From positions 1 to 64,000 of the forward strand of contig CAKZGB010000017.1 in the NCBI GenBank assembly GCA_936911875.1: 64,000 nucleotides of DNA, in the 5' to 3' direction. A program made the translations under genes and the position numbers. Of the stretch, positions 8,824 to 18,474 are shown in pieces. The notes under the pieces are model-generated. The model was not told the DNA's origin. It did no database searches and saw only the letters and a program-made list of their open reading frames with translations. Each line of letters starts with the position of its first letter. Positions within the stretch are counted from its first letter, which is position 1. This DNA comes from an uncultured Lysobacteraceae bacterium (GTDB lineage Bacteria > Pseudomonadota > Gammaproteobacteria > Xanthomonadales > Xanthomonadaceae).

Positions 8824-10329
8824 ATGAGCGGAGCCGCAGAACTTCCGGGCGCAGCCCGTCAGCCACTACCCGAGTTTGCCCAGATAGGCGGACATCCCAA
8901 GCCGTTGTGGATGCTGTTCATGACGGAATTCTGGGAACGCTTTGCGTTCTACGGGATGCGTTGGGCCCTGGTGCTCTATATCGTTGCCCAGTTTGCCAAC
9001 CAGGGAATGGGTGAGGCCGAAGCCTCGAAGATCTACGGTGCCTATCTGGCCCTGGTTTATGCCGTTGCCGTATTCGGCGGTTATGTCGCTGACCGTGTCA
9101 TCGGCTATCAGCGATCCATCATGCTCGGCGCGGTCGTCATGGCCGCGGGCCTATTCATGGTCGCGTTGCCGCAACTCGATCTGTTCAAGCTCGGCTTGGC
9201 CACCATCGTCGCGGGTAACGGTCTGTTCAAGCCCAACATCTCGACCATGGTCGGCAAGCTGTATGCGCAGGGCGATGAGCGCCGCGACTCGGCCTTCACC
9301 ATTTTCTATATGGGCATCAATGCCGGTGCCTTTGTGGCGCCGATCCTGACCGGTTTCCTGGCACGCACTGTCTTCGGTCAGCAAACTCTGCCTGATTATC
9401 AGGCCGTGTTTATTGCTTCGGGCGTCGGCATGCTGATCAGTCTGGTGTGGTTCTGGTTCGGTAAGGCTCAGCTCAAGACCGTCGGTCTGCCGCCGGCAGA
9501 GGGCAATCAGACGATGCGCCTGTTGCTGGTCATCCTGGGTCTCGCCGTTGCGATTCCGGTGATCTACTTCCTGCTGACCATTGACGCTACGGATCTGCAG
9601 CGCTTCGTTCTGTTCCCGCTGTTTGCCCTGCTGTGTATCGCACTGCTGGTCGAAGGCTTCCGTGTCGGTAAAGTGGCGCGCGACATGGTGATCGCGATGC
9701 TGATCATCTTCGCCTTCAACATCATGTTCTGGATGTTCTTTGAGCAGGCCGGTGCCTCGTTCACCTTCCTCGCCGAAAAGATCGTCAATAAGCAAATCGG
9801 CAGCTTCACGTTCCCGATTGAATGGTTCCAGTCAATCAACGCCATCGCCATCATCCTGCTGGCACCGCTGTTTGCCTGGCTGTGGATTCGCCTTGGCCGC
9901 GCCAATCCGTCGATTCCGCGCAAGTTCGGTCTGGGCCTGATCTTTAACGGTGTGGCCTTCGCTGTGCTGATGTTCGCGCTGACCAACCTGCTTGACGACA
10001 AGAACATGATCCCACTGTGGACGCTGGTTGCGGTCTACGTGATCCAGACGATGGGTGAGCTGTGTCTGTCGCCGATCGGCCTATCCATGGTGACCAAACT
10101 GGCTCCGGCCCGTCTGGTCGGTCTGGGCATGGGTGGCTGGTTCCTGTCTACCGGTATCGGTAACAATCTGGCCGGTCTGTTCGCTTCGGGCGTCTCGGGT
10201 GAAACCGGTATGACCGCGGCTTCGGCACTGTCGGGTTACACCCAAGGCTTCTACATTCTTGTGGGCTGCGGCCTCTTGCTGGTGCTGATCGCTCCGCTGA
10301 TTCAAAAGCTGATGCACGGCGTTAAGTAA
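8824..10329 (+). CDS. Proton-dependent oligopeptide transporter (POT/PTR2 family)
   Basis: Inner-membrane symporter for di- and tripeptides, 501 residues with about 14 hydrophobic segments. The POT signature FWERFAFYGMRWALVLY near residue 38 contains the ExxER-like start of helix 1, and FTIFYMGINAGAFVAP near residue 158 matches the PTR2 signature 2. GNGLFKPNISTMVGKLY is also typical. AAGAGG precedes the ATG. A GC-rich hairpin at 8774-8794 lies in the leader and an intrinsic terminator follows directly, so the gene is probably transcribed alone. Confidence 0.92.
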   Translation: MSGAAELPGAARQPLPEFAQIGGHPKPLWMLFMTEFWERFAFYGMRWALVLYIVAQFANQGMGEAEASKIYGAYLALVYAVAVFGGYVADRVIGYQRSIMLGAVVMAAGLFMVALPQLDLFKLGLATIVAGNGLFKPNISTMVGKLYAQGDERRDSAFTIFYMGINAGAFVAPILTGFLARTVFGQQTLPDYQAVFIASGVGMLISLVWFWFGKAQLKTVGLPPAEGNQTMRLLLVILGLAVAIPVIYFLLTIDATDLQRFVLFPLFALLCIALLVEGFRVGKVARDMVIAMLIIFAFNIMFWMFFEQAGASFTFLAEKIVNKQIGSFTFPIEWFQSINAIAIILLAPLFAWLWIRLGRANPSIPRKFGLGLIFNGVAFAVLMFALTNLLDDKNMIPLWTLVAVYVIQTMGELCLSPIGLSMVTKLAPARLVGLGMGGWFLSTGIGNNLAGLFASGVSGETGMTAASALSGYTQGFYILVGCGLLLVLIAPLIQKLMHGVK

Positions 10330-10343
10330 GACCTCTGACAGAG

Positions 10344-10370
10344 AGCCCCCGCATTTGCGGGGGCTTTTTT
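10344..10370 (+). terminator. Rho-independent terminator after the peptide transporter
   Basis: AGCCCCCGC (10344-10352) pairs with GCGGGGGCT (10357-10365) around a four-base loop and is followed by a T run. It also lies just past the end of the convergent thrB gene. Confidence 0.93.
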
Positions 10371-10381
10371 ATGCTTGTCAC

Positions 10382-11311
10382 TTAATCGATCCGTTCCGCA
10401 CGGATCCCGTTGATCGGGGTGACGAATGTATCGCTGGGCACTGTAAATTCACCGGCCATCGCAGAGGCCGCCGCGTGTGCACGATCGGCATCGGTAAACC
10501 AGGCAAAGACGCTGGGACCGGCGCCGGAAATCGAGCAACCGAGTGCGCCATGTTCCAATGCGGCGGCTTGCACCGCGTGGAAATTGGGAATCAATGCAGC
10601 GCGACGCGGCTCTACCAGCACGTCGCGCAAACCGGCCGCAATGAGCGTCGCATCGCACCGCTCCAGGCCCAGTACAAAACGCGTCAGATTTGCGCAATGC
10701 GGTGTGATGAGATCCAGGCCAAACGGTTCGCGCAAAACTTGTCGCGAATCCAACGTACGCAAGCTGATATGAGGGCGCGCCACGGCAGCGTGCCAGGTAG
10801 CGGGGAGCTCAAAGCGCTGGACCTGGCCTTCGAAGGCAAAGACCACTCCGCCCAGCAGCATCGGCGCTACGTTGTCGGTTTGTCGGGATTGGCTCGATGC
10901 GAACTCGCCCTCGACGGCAAGCGGGATAAGCGCGTCTCGTGAGAGCGGGGTGTCGAGCAGGGCATTGGCTGCGACCAGAGCCGCTACTGCCGATGACGCG
11001 GATCCACCAAGACCGGCGTTGAGTGGGATGCCTTTGATCAACTCGATCTCAAAGCCGAACGGCAAGGACAGCGAATCGCACAGGGCCTGTACCGCACGTG
11101 CCGCGGTGTTAGTTTCAGTGGACCGCGGAATGGTGGCAATGCCTTCGATACTGCCGCGAATGTCGAGCAATCGGACGCTGGACTGTTCAGTTCGCGTGAC
11201 GATGGCCTCGTCGCGCACGGCGGCGATGGTGTGGCCGAACAGATCGAATCCGACGCCGATATTACCGACGCTGCCCGGTGAAAACGCCTGGGCGCGAGGA
11301 GTGGATGGCAT
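10382..11311 (-). CDS. thrB: Homoserine kinase (GHMP family)
   Basis: Phosphorylates L-homoserine for threonine synthesis. The 309-residue protein opens with AQAFSPGSVGNIGVGFDLFG and has IPLNAGLGGSASSAVAALVA near residue 93, the GHMP-kinase ATP loop, and CSISGAGPSVFAW near the C-terminus. The frame stays open upstream to 11503, but MPSTPRAQAFSPG at 11311 is the family-like start. It stands alone here rather than in a thrABC operon, between a peptide transporter and hpd, while a homoserine dehydrogenase lies 12 kb away behind a SAM riboswitch. Confidence 0.92.
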   Translation of the reverse strand: MPSTPRAQAFSPGSVGNIGVGFDLFGHTIAAVRDEAIVTRTEQSSVRLLDIRGSIEGIATIPRSTETNTAARAVQALCDSLSLPFGFEIELIKGIPLNAGLGGSASSAVAALVAANALLDTPLSRDALIPLAVEGEFASSQSRQTDNVAPMLLGGVVFAFEGQVQRFELPATWHAAVARPHISLRTLDSRQVLREPFGLDLITPHCANLTRFVLGLERCDATLIAAGLRDVLVEPRRAALIPNFHAVQAAALEHGALGCSISGAGPSVFAWFTDADRAHAAASAMAGEFTVPSDTFVTPINGIRAERID

Positions 11312-11441
11312 CGGCTGGAACCTGCTGAGAATGTGATGGACCTGTAAATTATGGCAATTCGCGGCAGGGAATGGGAAAATGGCTGCAAACCTGCGCACGG
11401 CGTCATGGCGTGCATCGCTTCCAACATTGGAGATCAGCAAC

Positions 11442-12530
11442 ATGTCGGCACAACCGAATTTGGGCATGAACGTCACGACGTTCGAAAATCCCCTGGGTAT
11501 CAATGGCTTTGAGTTTGTCGAGTTTGCGGCACCAAAGGATCAGCAGGAGGCAATGCACACGTACTTGCTCAACATGGGCTTTACCGCCGTGCTGCGTCAC
11601 AAGACCCGTCCGATCACGGTGTATCGCCAGAACGGTGTCAATTTCCTGGTCAATGACGATCCCGAATCCTTTGCAGCCCAATTTGCCGCGGCCCATGGTC
11701 CGAGTGCGTGCGGATTCGCGATTCGCTTTACCGTGCCGACAGATCAGGTCTGCGACACGGTGCTGGGCAATGGCGGCGAGACCTTTAGCGCTGCCGACCT
11801 GATTGATTCCAAGGCGGTCAACGTGCCGGTCGTAAAGGGCATCGGCGACTGCATGCTGTATCTGGTGGACAGCGGTTCCGATGTGTATGGCGACTATCTG
11901 CCGGTGCAGGGCGCCAATCAGAATCCCAAGGGCTTCGGTCTGACTTTTATCGATCACCTTACGCACAACCTGTATTTCGGCAACATGCAAAAGTGGTCGG
12001 ATTACTACGAACGCCTGTTCAACTTCCGCGAGATCCGCTACTTCGATATCAAGGGTGCCAAGACCGGCCTGATCTCCAAGGCCATGACCGCACCCGATGG
12101 CATTGTGCGCATTCCGCTCAACGAATCCAGTGATCCCAAGTCGCAGATCAACGAATACCTCGATGCATACAAGGGCGAGGGCATTCAGCACATTGCCTGC
12201 TTCACCGACGACATCTATTCCACCGTCGAGGCCATGCGCGAACAGGGCATCGAGTTCCTGGACACGCCCGAAACGTATTTCGACGTTATCGATCAGCGCA
12301 TTCCTGACCACGGCGAGGATGTGCCGCGCCTGGCCAGGAACAAGATCCTGATTGATGCCGACGCGGAAACCAAGCAACGCAAGCTGCTGCAGATCTTTAC
12401 CCAGAACGCCTTCGGTCCGATCTTCTTTGAGATCATTCAACGCAAGGGCAATGAGGGCTTTGGCGAAGGCAATTTCCAGGCCCTGTTCGAATCGATCGAG
12501 CGTGACCAGATGAAGCGCGGAGTGCTGTAA
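11442..12530 (+). CDS. hpd: 4-Hydroxyphenylpyruvate dioxygenase
   Basis: Non-haem iron enzyme converting 4-hydroxyphenylpyruvate to homogentisate in tyrosine degradation. Of 362 residues, the C-terminal vicinal-oxygen-chelate domain carries the iron ligands: His in FIDHLTHNLYFGNM, His in GIQHIACFTDD and Glu in GPIFFEIIQRKG. GGAGATC sits about 12 bases before the ATG at 11442, in preference to an in-frame ATG at 11379. hmgA starts on the base following its stop, so the two consecutive pathway enzymes form an operon. Confidence 0.95.
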   Translation: MSAQPNLGMNVTTFENPLGINGFEFVEFAAPKDQQEAMHTYLLNMGFTAVLRHKTRPITVYRQNGVNFLVNDDPESFAAQFAAAHGPSACGFAIRFTVPTDQVCDTVLGNGGETFSAADLIDSKAVNVPVVKGIGDCMLYLVDSGSDVYGDYLPVQGANQNPKGFGLTFIDHLTHNLYFGNMQKWSDYYERLFNFREIRYFDIKGAKTGLISKAMTAPDGIVRIPLNESSDPKSQINEYLDAYKGEGIQHIACFTDDIYSTVEAMREQGIEFLDTPETYFDVIDQRIPDHGEDVPRLARNKILIDADAETKQRKLLQIFTQNAFGPIFFEIIQRKGNEGFGEGNFQALFESIERDQMKRGVL

Positions 12531-13826
12531 ATGGCATTGGCTGGCAATGGCTATCAGCCCGGATTCGGGAACCATGTTTCCACTCAGGCCATTGCCGGCG
12601 CGTTGCCCCTTGGCCGGAATTCGCCGCAAGTAGCACCGCTCGGGCTGTATGCCGAGCAGCTGAGCGGTACGGCGTTCACCGCGCCGCGTGCGCACAATCG
12701 CCGTAGCTGGCTCTATCGCATTCGGCCGGCCGCCATGCACGGTCACTTTGCCGAGTACGAGCAGACCCGTTTTCACAACGTGTTCGGTGCCGGCAAAGTC
12801 TCGCCCGAGCAAATGCGCTGGTCGCCCTTGCCCATGCCGGAGAGCGCCACCGATTTTATCGATGGCCTGGTAACGTACGCCGGTAACGGCGGTCCCGAGT
12901 CGCAGACCGGAATCGGTATCCATCTGTATGCCTGCAACCGCGACATGCAGGATCGCTTCTTCAGCAATGCCGATGCCGAGATGCTGATCGTCCCACAACT
13001 CGGCCGTCTGCATATTGAAACCGAGCTGGGTGTCGTTGATGTCGAGCCGCATTGGATCGCGGTGATTCCGCGTGGCGTGCGCTTCCGCGTCTCGCTACCC
13101 GACGGTCAGGCGCGCGGCTATGTCTGCGAGAACTTTGGTGCCCTGCTGCAGTTGCCTGACCTGGGGCCTATCGGCAGCAACGGTCTGGCCAATCCGCGTG
13201 ATTTCGAAACACCCAATGCCGCCTTCGAGGATATCGACGGGCAGTTTGAGCTGATCAACAAGTTCCAGGGCCATCTGTGGCGTGCGGAGATGACGCATTC
13301 GCCGCTCAATGTGGTGGCGTGGCACGGCAACTACGCGCCGTATCGCTACGATCTGCGCAACTTCAATACCATCGGATCCATTTCGTTTGATCACCCGGAT
13401 CCGTCGATTTTTCTGGTGCTGCATGCGCCCGGTCCGGTGGCCGGTGTCAGCAATCTCGATTTCGTGATCTTCGGGCCGCGAATTCTGGCGATGCGCGATA
13501 CCTTCCGGCCGCCGTGGTTCCATCGCAATATTGCCTCGGAGTTCATGGGCCTGATCGATGGCGTATACGATGCCAAGGCCGAGGGCTTTGCCCCCGGTGG
13601 TGCATCACTGCACAACTGCATGACGGGTCACGGCCCCGATGCGGAGACCTTCGACAAGGCATCGGCTGCCGATACGAGCAAACCCGATTTCATTCGGGGC
13701 ACGATGGCGTTTATGTTCGAGTGCCCGCTGGTGATCCGTCCATGTGAACAGGCCTTGATGGCATCACATCGGCAAACCGAGTACATTGATTGCTGGCAAG
13801 GGCTGCGGAACAATTTCCGCGGTTAA
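12531..13826 (+). CDS. hmgA: Homogentisate 1,2-dioxygenase
   Basis: Opens the ring of homogentisate to maleylacetoacetate, the step after Hpd. The 431-residue protein has the family opening GYQPGFGNHVSTQAI, FHNVFGAGKVSPEQMRW near residue 80 and the iron-binding region PPWFHRNIASEFMGLIDG plus GGASLHNCMTGHGPD in the C-terminal third. Length is normal. The start codon immediately follows the hpd stop with no spacer, implying coupled translation. Maleylacetoacetate isomerase and fumarylacetoacetase must be elsewhere. Confidence 0.96.
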   Translation: MALAGNGYQPGFGNHVSTQAIAGALPLGRNSPQVAPLGLYAEQLSGTAFTAPRAHNRRSWLYRIRPAAMHGHFAEYEQTRFHNVFGAGKVSPEQMRWSPLPMPESATDFIDGLVTYAGNGGPESQTGIGIHLYACNRDMQDRFFSNADAEMLIVPQLGRLHIETELGVVDVEPHWIAVIPRGVRFRVSLPDGQARGYVCENFGALLQLPDLGPIGSNGLANPRDFETPNAAFEDIDGQFELINKFQGHLWRAEMTHSPLNVVAWHGNYAPYRYDLRNFNTIGSISFDHPDPSIFLVLHAPGPVAGVSNLDFVIFGPRILAMRDTFRPPWFHRNIASEFMGLIDGVYDAKAEGFAPGGASLHNCMTGHGPDAETFDKASAADTSKPDFIRGTMAFMFECPLVIRPCEQALMASHRQTEYIDCWQGLRNNFRG

Positions 13827-13856
13827 TCCCACCTAGATAGAACGGAGCGCAAACTC

Positions 13857-14813
13857 ATGGACAACGTGTGGCTGACCTTATTGCTTAGCGTCGTATTTCT
13901 GACCAGTGCTGCCGAATTCTTAGTACGCGGATCCGCCGGTCTGGCGCAGCGTCTGGGCATCAGCCGTTTCGTCATGGGCATGCTGCTGCTCTCCTTAGCA
14001 ACGGCATTGCCGGAGTTGAGCATTGCGCTACAGGCCATGCGTTCCGGTCAGGAGCCGCTGGCGCTTGGCACCGTCGTCGGCAACAACATCGTCAATTTTG
14101 GCTTGACCATGGGCGTGGCCGCGATGGTTGCGACGCTTGTGACCCATTGGCGTGCCCTCAACGGTCTGCTGCTGGGACTGGTGGTCGGCTCCATTGCGGT
14201 GATCGCCATGGGCTGGAACGGCAACATCTCCCGCGTCGACGGCATCATCCTGCTCGCGATCTTTATCGCCTTCATGGGCTGGGCCGTGCTGGCCAGTCGC
14301 AGTGAATCGGCCGATGTACATCGCGAAATGGAGGTGCTAGCCGGTCGCCACAATGCCCTCTGGCTCGATGTCGTGTTTGTCGCCCTGGGTGCGGTGATGC
14401 TGTATTTCGGTTCGCTGTGGATCGTACAGAAGGCCCCGGCACTCGGCGTTGAACTCGGTTTGGGTCCGCACGTGGTCGGCCTGCTGCCTATCGCCATTGC
14501 AGTCACCCTGCCCGAGGCCATCATGGCTATCGCCGCGGCTCGTCGCGGTCATGGCGATCTGGTCGTGGGTCACGTCATCGGTTCGTCCTTGCTCAATACC
14601 ACCGTCGTCATTGGCCTGTTGGCCATGAGCAGCGGTGGCCTGATGATCCCGCGCGGATTCCTGACGTTTGAACTGCCGATGGCCGCCATCGGCGCCTGTC
14701 TGATGTTCCCGATGCTGCGCGGTGACATGCGCATCACCCGTGCCGAAGGCACCATCCTGGTCATCACCTTTATCGTGTGGCTGGCCATTGAATTGCTGAT
14801 GGTGACGCAATAA
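13857..14813 (+). CDS. Calcium/sodium antiporter family protein (YrbG-like)
   Basis: Inner-membrane antiporter of the Ca/cation exchanger superfamily, 318 residues with about ten hydrophobic segments in two homologous halves. Each half has its alpha-repeat: ATALPELSIALQA with GNNIVNFG after it, and AVTLPEAIMAIAA with GHVIGSSLLNT, giving the acidic ion-binding Glu in each. Cation specificity cannot be read from sequence. Its stop is followed without spacer by nhaA, suggesting joint expression of two ion antiporters. Confidence 0.87.
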   Translation: MDNVWLTLLLSVVFLTSAAEFLVRGSAGLAQRLGISRFVMGMLLLSLATALPELSIALQAMRSGQEPLALGTVVGNNIVNFGLTMGVAAMVATLVTHWRALNGLLLGLVVGSIAVIAMGWNGNISRVDGIILLAIFIAFMGWAVLASRSESADVHREMEVLAGRHNALWLDVVFVALGAVMLYFGSLWIVQKAPALGVELGLGPHVVGLLPIAIAVTLPEAIMAIAAARRGHGDLVVGHVIGSSLLNTTVVIGLLAMSSGGLMIPRGFLTFELPMAAIGACLMFPMLRGDMRITRAEGTILVITFIVWLAIELLMVTQ

Positions 14814-16022
14814 ATGGCAGTGCGTCGTTGGTTACAGGAGTTCTTTCGGCTTGAGGCGGCATCCGGGTTAATCCTGATTGGGGCATCGATACTGGCTCTG
14901 CTGCTTGCTAACAGTGCCTGGGGCGATGCCTACCGCCACTTGCTGCATTTCGAGTTGCCGCGCATTGCCCTGGGGCAATGGAGCATTGAACTCTCGCTGC
15001 AGCACTTTATCAACGATGGCCTGATGGCCCTGTTTTTTCTGCTGGTGGCGGCAGAAATAAAACGCGAAATGCTCGGCGGCCAGCTGTCCGATCGCCGCGC
15101 GCTAATGCTGCCGCTGCTCTGTGCCGCAAGTGGTGTCCTTGTTCCCGCCCTGATTTTTACGGCGTTTAATCATGCCGACGCCGCAGCGATGCGCGGCTGG
15201 GCCGTGCCGACGGCGACCGACATTGCCTTCGCGCTGGCGATGTTAGCGGTGTTGGGTTCGCGGGTTCCGCTGGGCCTCAAGCTGCTGCTCTCGACTATTG
15301 CCGTGGTGGATGATCTGATTGCCATCGTCATTATTGCGATGTTCTATACCAGCGAGCTGCACGGCGCCAGCCTTATCGCTGCCATTGCAATCGCAGTGGC
15401 GATGGCACTACTGAACCGTAGCGGTGTCCGTAGTCTGTGGCCGTATCTGCTATTAGGTGTGGCCTTATGGATCGTGGTGCTGCGATCCGGCGTGCATGCG
15501 ACGTTGGCTGGCGTAGTCACCGGGTTTCTGATTCCGCATGTCACCGGCGATGACGACACGGCCGATCCCGATCGTTCGCCCTCGCCGTTGCTGCGCCTTG
15601 AGGACGACCTGCACCCGTTCGTTGCCTATGGTGTGCTGCCGCTCTTTGCGCTGGCCAATGCCGGTCTGGATCTGAGCACGACGCCACTCGGTGCACTGAC
15701 TACCGCGTTGCCGATGGGTGTACTGCTGGCGCTGCTGATTGGCAAGCCGGTTGGTATTTTTAGTGTCGCCTGGCTCGGCCGCAAAGCGGGCCTGGTCGAT
15801 TATCCGGCCGGAGTCGGCAACAGCGTGCTGTTCGGCATGGCGATCCTGTGCGGCATCGGCTTTACCATGAGCCTGTTCATTGCCTCGTTGGCTTATCGAG
15901 AGCCACTGCTGCAGGCCGAAGCGACTCTCGGCGTCTTCGCCGCATCGGTGCTTTCGGCATTGCTCGGCGTGTGGTGGCTCCGGCGCGTCTTGCCGACCCG
16001 CAGCATTGACACTCAAGAGTAA
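14814..16022 (+). CDS. nhaA: Na+/H+ antiporter NhaA
   Basis: Exports Na+ in exchange for two H+ for pH and salt homeostasis. 402 residues with about twelve hydrophobic segments. FFLLVAAEIKREMLGGQL near residue 75, VPTATDIAFALAMLAVLG near residue 131 and STIAVVDDLIAIVIIAMF near residue 162 carry the conserved paired Asp of the ion site. GIGFTMSLFIASLAY occurs near residue 350. The ATG directly follows the stop of the upstream antiporter gene. Confidence 0.94.
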   Translation: MAVRRWLQEFFRLEAASGLILIGASILALLLANSAWGDAYRHLLHFELPRIALGQWSIELSLQHFINDGLMALFFLLVAAEIKREMLGGQLSDRRALMLPLLCAASGVLVPALIFTAFNHADAAAMRGWAVPTATDIAFALAMLAVLGSRVPLGLKLLLSTIAVVDDLIAIVIIAMFYTSELHGASLIAAIAIAVAMALLNRSGVRSLWPYLLLGVALWIVVLRSGVHATLAGVVTGFLIPHVTGDDDTADPDRSPSPLLRLEDDLHPFVAYGVLPLFALANAGLDLSTTPLGALTTALPMGVLLALLIGKPVGIFSVAWLGRKAGLVDYPAGVGNSVLFGMAILCGIGFTMSLFIASLAYREPLLQAEATLGVFAASVLSALLGVWWLRRVLPTRSIDTQE

Positions 16023-16034
16023 AAGTCGGAGCGC

Positions 16035-16928
16035 TTAAACCAGATCGACGACGTCCGGCACGGTCGTGCGCGACTTGTGTAATTGACGAATCGCAATCAT
16101 CAGCACGCCGGCCAACACCAGTGCGGCACCGATATACAGTCGGATACCCGGACGATCGCCCCAGAACGCGATCCCTATGGCGATGCCCATAATCGGCGTC
16201 AGCAACAGCCAGGGCGTGATCTGCGCAATGGGATTGCGCTGCAGCAGCTGAAAATAAAGGCCATGGCCGAGTAGCGAGGCCACCAAAGCCGCGTAGACGA
16301 CACCCTGCCAAACCCGCCAAGTTGCATTGGGTAGCTGCGAGATGGCGCCGGGTTCAAACACCACGCTAATCAGCAGCAACGGGAACAGGGCGACCCATGC
16401 AAACCAGCCCTGCTGATTGAACACGGTAAAGCCCTTGAGTCCCTTCATGAAGACAGTTGCCAGCGCCAGCGCCAACGCCGACAGCAACATTAGGATCAGT
16501 GCCTTAGGGTGATCTACAACCATTGGATCAAAGGCCAGCACCACGATGCCGATGAAGCTGGTCAAAATGGCCACGCCGGTCTTAAGCCCAAAGCGCTCAC
16601 CGATCAGCACCCAGGCCAGCACGGCGGTCATGGGGATATAGCTTTGCATCACGACCGCAGGCGATGACAGATCACCGGCCTCTCGCAGGGACCAGAAACT
16701 CAAACCGAAGTGAGCGACGCCAACCAGGAGACCACAGACAATCAGACGTCCCCATTGTTCGCGCGGTGGCACACGCATCATCGGCAGCAGGCACAGGCCC
16801 AGCAGAGCAAAGCGTAGCGCGGTGAACAGGAACGGCGTGGTCTCGCGCAGCGCCGTCGCCGACGTCAGAAAATTAAAAGCCCAGGCAATACAGATCAGGA
16901 TGGCCAGACCGATGTCGCGCGGTGCCAC
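16035..16928 (-). CDS. EamA/DMT-family transporter
   Basis: Probable inner-membrane metabolite or drug exporter with two EamA repeats and about ten hydrophobic helices over 297 residues. PLLSITPWLLLTP-type segments such as QITPWLLLTPIMGIAIG near residue 235 are usual for RhaT/YdcZ-like carriers; the substrate cannot be assigned. The only possible start is a GTG at 16928, because the stop of the upstream Mpo1-like gene is in frame one codon before it. AAGGAG overlaps that GTG, an unusually close placement, so translation may depend on termination of the upstream gene. Confidence 0.82.
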   Translation of the reverse strand: MAPRDIGLAILICIAWAFNFLTSATALRETTPFLFTALRFALLGLCLLPMMRVPPREQWGRLIVCGLLVGVAHFGLSFWSLREAGDLSSPAVVMQSYIPMTAVLAWVLIGERFGLKTGVAILTSFIGIVVLAFDPMVVDHPKALILMLLSALALALATVFMKGLKGFTVFNQQGWFAWVALFPLLLISVVFEPGAISQLPNATWRVWQGVVYAALVASLLGHGLYFQLLQRNPIAQITPWLLLTPIMGIAIGIAFWGDRPGIRLYIGAALVLAGVLMIAIRQLHKSRTTVPDVVDLV

Positions 16929-16931
16929 TCC

Positions 16932-17396
16932 TTAGTACCGAATGCCGAAGCGATCGTAGGCCTTGCTGACCAGCCACGCCGGCCCGATCAGCAGGTACTT
17001 GAGATCCGTCAGAAAGCTCGGACGACGGCCTTCGATCTGATGACCTAAAAACTGACCGATCCAGGCGACTACAAACACGCCAATGGCCAGCGCACGCAAG
17101 GGAGCTGTGCCCAATGCGCCATGCAAAAGATACGTCACCGCGCTCATGACCGCGAACACGGCCAGAACACCAAGGCCAATCGCACGCGAGTGGCGGTAGT
17201 AGAACATCAGCGCGCACAACATGGCGATGGCCGCGTAGATGCCGGGACGGAACAGCGTCGTCGGAACCGGAATAGTCCACAGCAGCGCTATCACCGACCA
17301 CACGATCAGTGGCACACACACCCAATGGATGGTCCGGTTGGTGTGGTTCTGATGGTCTTGCGAATATCGCGCAAACCAGTCGTGCAAGGCGCTCAT
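16932..17396 (-). CDS. Mpo1/YGL010w-like (DUF962) membrane protein
   Basis: A 154-residue protein with four hydrophobic segments. HQNHTNRTIHWVCVPL near residue 15 and FLGHQIEGRRPSFLTD near residue 118 are the conserved His-rich ends of the family whose yeast member Mpo1 is an iron-dependent dioxygenase acting in alpha-oxidation of 2-hydroxy fatty acids. The conserved histidines are present; bacterial function is not established. Three bases separate it from the EamA gene downstream. Confidence 0.84.
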   Translation of the reverse strand: MSALHDWFARYSQDHQNHTNRTIHWVCVPLIVWSVIALLWTIPVPTTLFRPGIYAAIAMLCALMFYYRHSRAIGLGVLAVFAVMSAVTYLLHGALGTAPLRALAIGVFVVAWIGQFLGHQIEGRRPSFLTDLKYLLIGPAWLVSKAYDRFGIRY

Positions 17397-17428
17397 GGAT
17401 CGGATCCTGTGATCAGTAACAAAGGGGG

Positions 17429-18355
17429 CTAGTCGACGGACAGATCGGCCAGTTTCATCAAGGCCTCGGCGTACTTGGCGCGCGTGCGTTCAATGACTTC
17501 GGTCGGGAGGCGCGGACCGGGCGGAGTTTTATCCCAGGCCACGGCTTCGAGATAGTCACGCACAAATTGCTTGTCGTAACTCGGCGGAGAGATACCAGGT
17601 TCGTACGAATCGGCCGGCCAGTAGCGCGACGAATCCGGTGTCAGCATTTCATCCATGACGTACAGACGGCCATCGCTGTCGGTGCCGAATTCGAATTTGG
17701 TGTCGGCCAGCAAGATGCCACGGCCGGCTGCGTAGTCGCGCGCGTACTCGTACAGGCGCAAGGTGGCATCGCGCACCTTTTCGGCCAGATCGGAGCCGAC
17801 CGTACGAACGGCGGTGTCGAAATCAATGTTCTCGTCGTGATCGCCAACAGCGGCCTTGGTCGACGGCGTGAAGATCGGCGACTCCAGCTTGGAGGCCTGC
17901 TGCAGACCTGCGGGCAACTCGATGCCGCTGACGCGCCCGGTGCGCGAGTAGTCCTTCCAGCCGCTGCCAATCAGATAACCGCGGGCGATGGCCTCGACGG
18001 GGACCGGCTTGAGCTTGCGCGTGACGACAGCACGACGTGCATACAGCGAGGTGTCCACACCCTCAGGCAGGACTGCAGCGACATCGATACCGGTCAGATG
18101 GTTATCAATGATGTGCTTGGTGCGTTCGAACCAGAAGTTGCTGATTTGCGTCAGCATCTCGCCTTTGCCGGGAATCGGATCGGGTAGCACCACATCGAAG
18201 GCGCTGAGGCGATCGGTGGCGACCATCAGCAGATACTCGCCGGGAGGCGTGCCGGCAGGCAGCGACGTTGCGGGGATGGCATACACATCGCGGACTTTGC
18301 CGCGGTGAAGCAGGGTGAAGCCGGGAAGATCGGACTGAAGCAGTGTACTAGCCAA
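17429..18355 (-). CDS. purC: SAICAR synthase (phosphoribosylaminoimidazole-succinocarboxamide synthase)
   Basis: Purine biosynthesis enzyme joining CAIR and aspartate. The 308 residues contain HRGKVRDVYAI near residue 17, ATDRLSAFDVVLPDPIPGKG, ARGYLIGSGWKDYSRTG and DTKFEFGTDSDGRLYVMDEMLTPDSSRYW, all SAICAR synthase landmarks; the longer form resembles the yeast/xanthomonad subtype more than the 237-residue E. coli enzyme. No ATG fits the N-terminus; TTG at 18355 is preceded by AAGGG nine bases upstream, so a TTG start is proposed. It is divergent from rpe across 119 bp. Confidence 0.93.
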   Translation of the reverse strand: MASTLLQSDLPGFTLLHRGKVRDVYAIPATSLPAGTPPGEYLLMVATDRLSAFDVVLPDPIPGKGEMLTQISNFWFERTKHIIDNHLTGIDVAAVLPEGVDTSLYARRAVVTRKLKPVPVEAIARGYLIGSGWKDYSRTGRVSGIELPAGLQQASKLESPIFTPSTKAAVGDHDENIDFDTAVRTVGSDLAEKVRDATLRLYEYARDYAAGRGILLADTKFEFGTDSDGRLYVMDEMLTPDSSRYWPADSYEPGISPPSYDKQFVRDYLEAVAWDKTPPGPRLPTEVIERTRAKYAEALMKLADLSVD

Positions 18356-18474
18356 TGTCAGTAGCCCTTGGGCTTAACGAGTCGGGTCTGCCAGTTTAGC
18401 GCTTTTGCGGGCCCATTCGCAGCGAGGGAGCCGCTAAAATAGGCGTTCTGATCGCCACTTCGGGCCACTTTGCC

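Noticed and set aside
11403..13052. 549-codon frame opposite hpd-hmgA
   Set aside because: Antisense to two certain genes; no family features.
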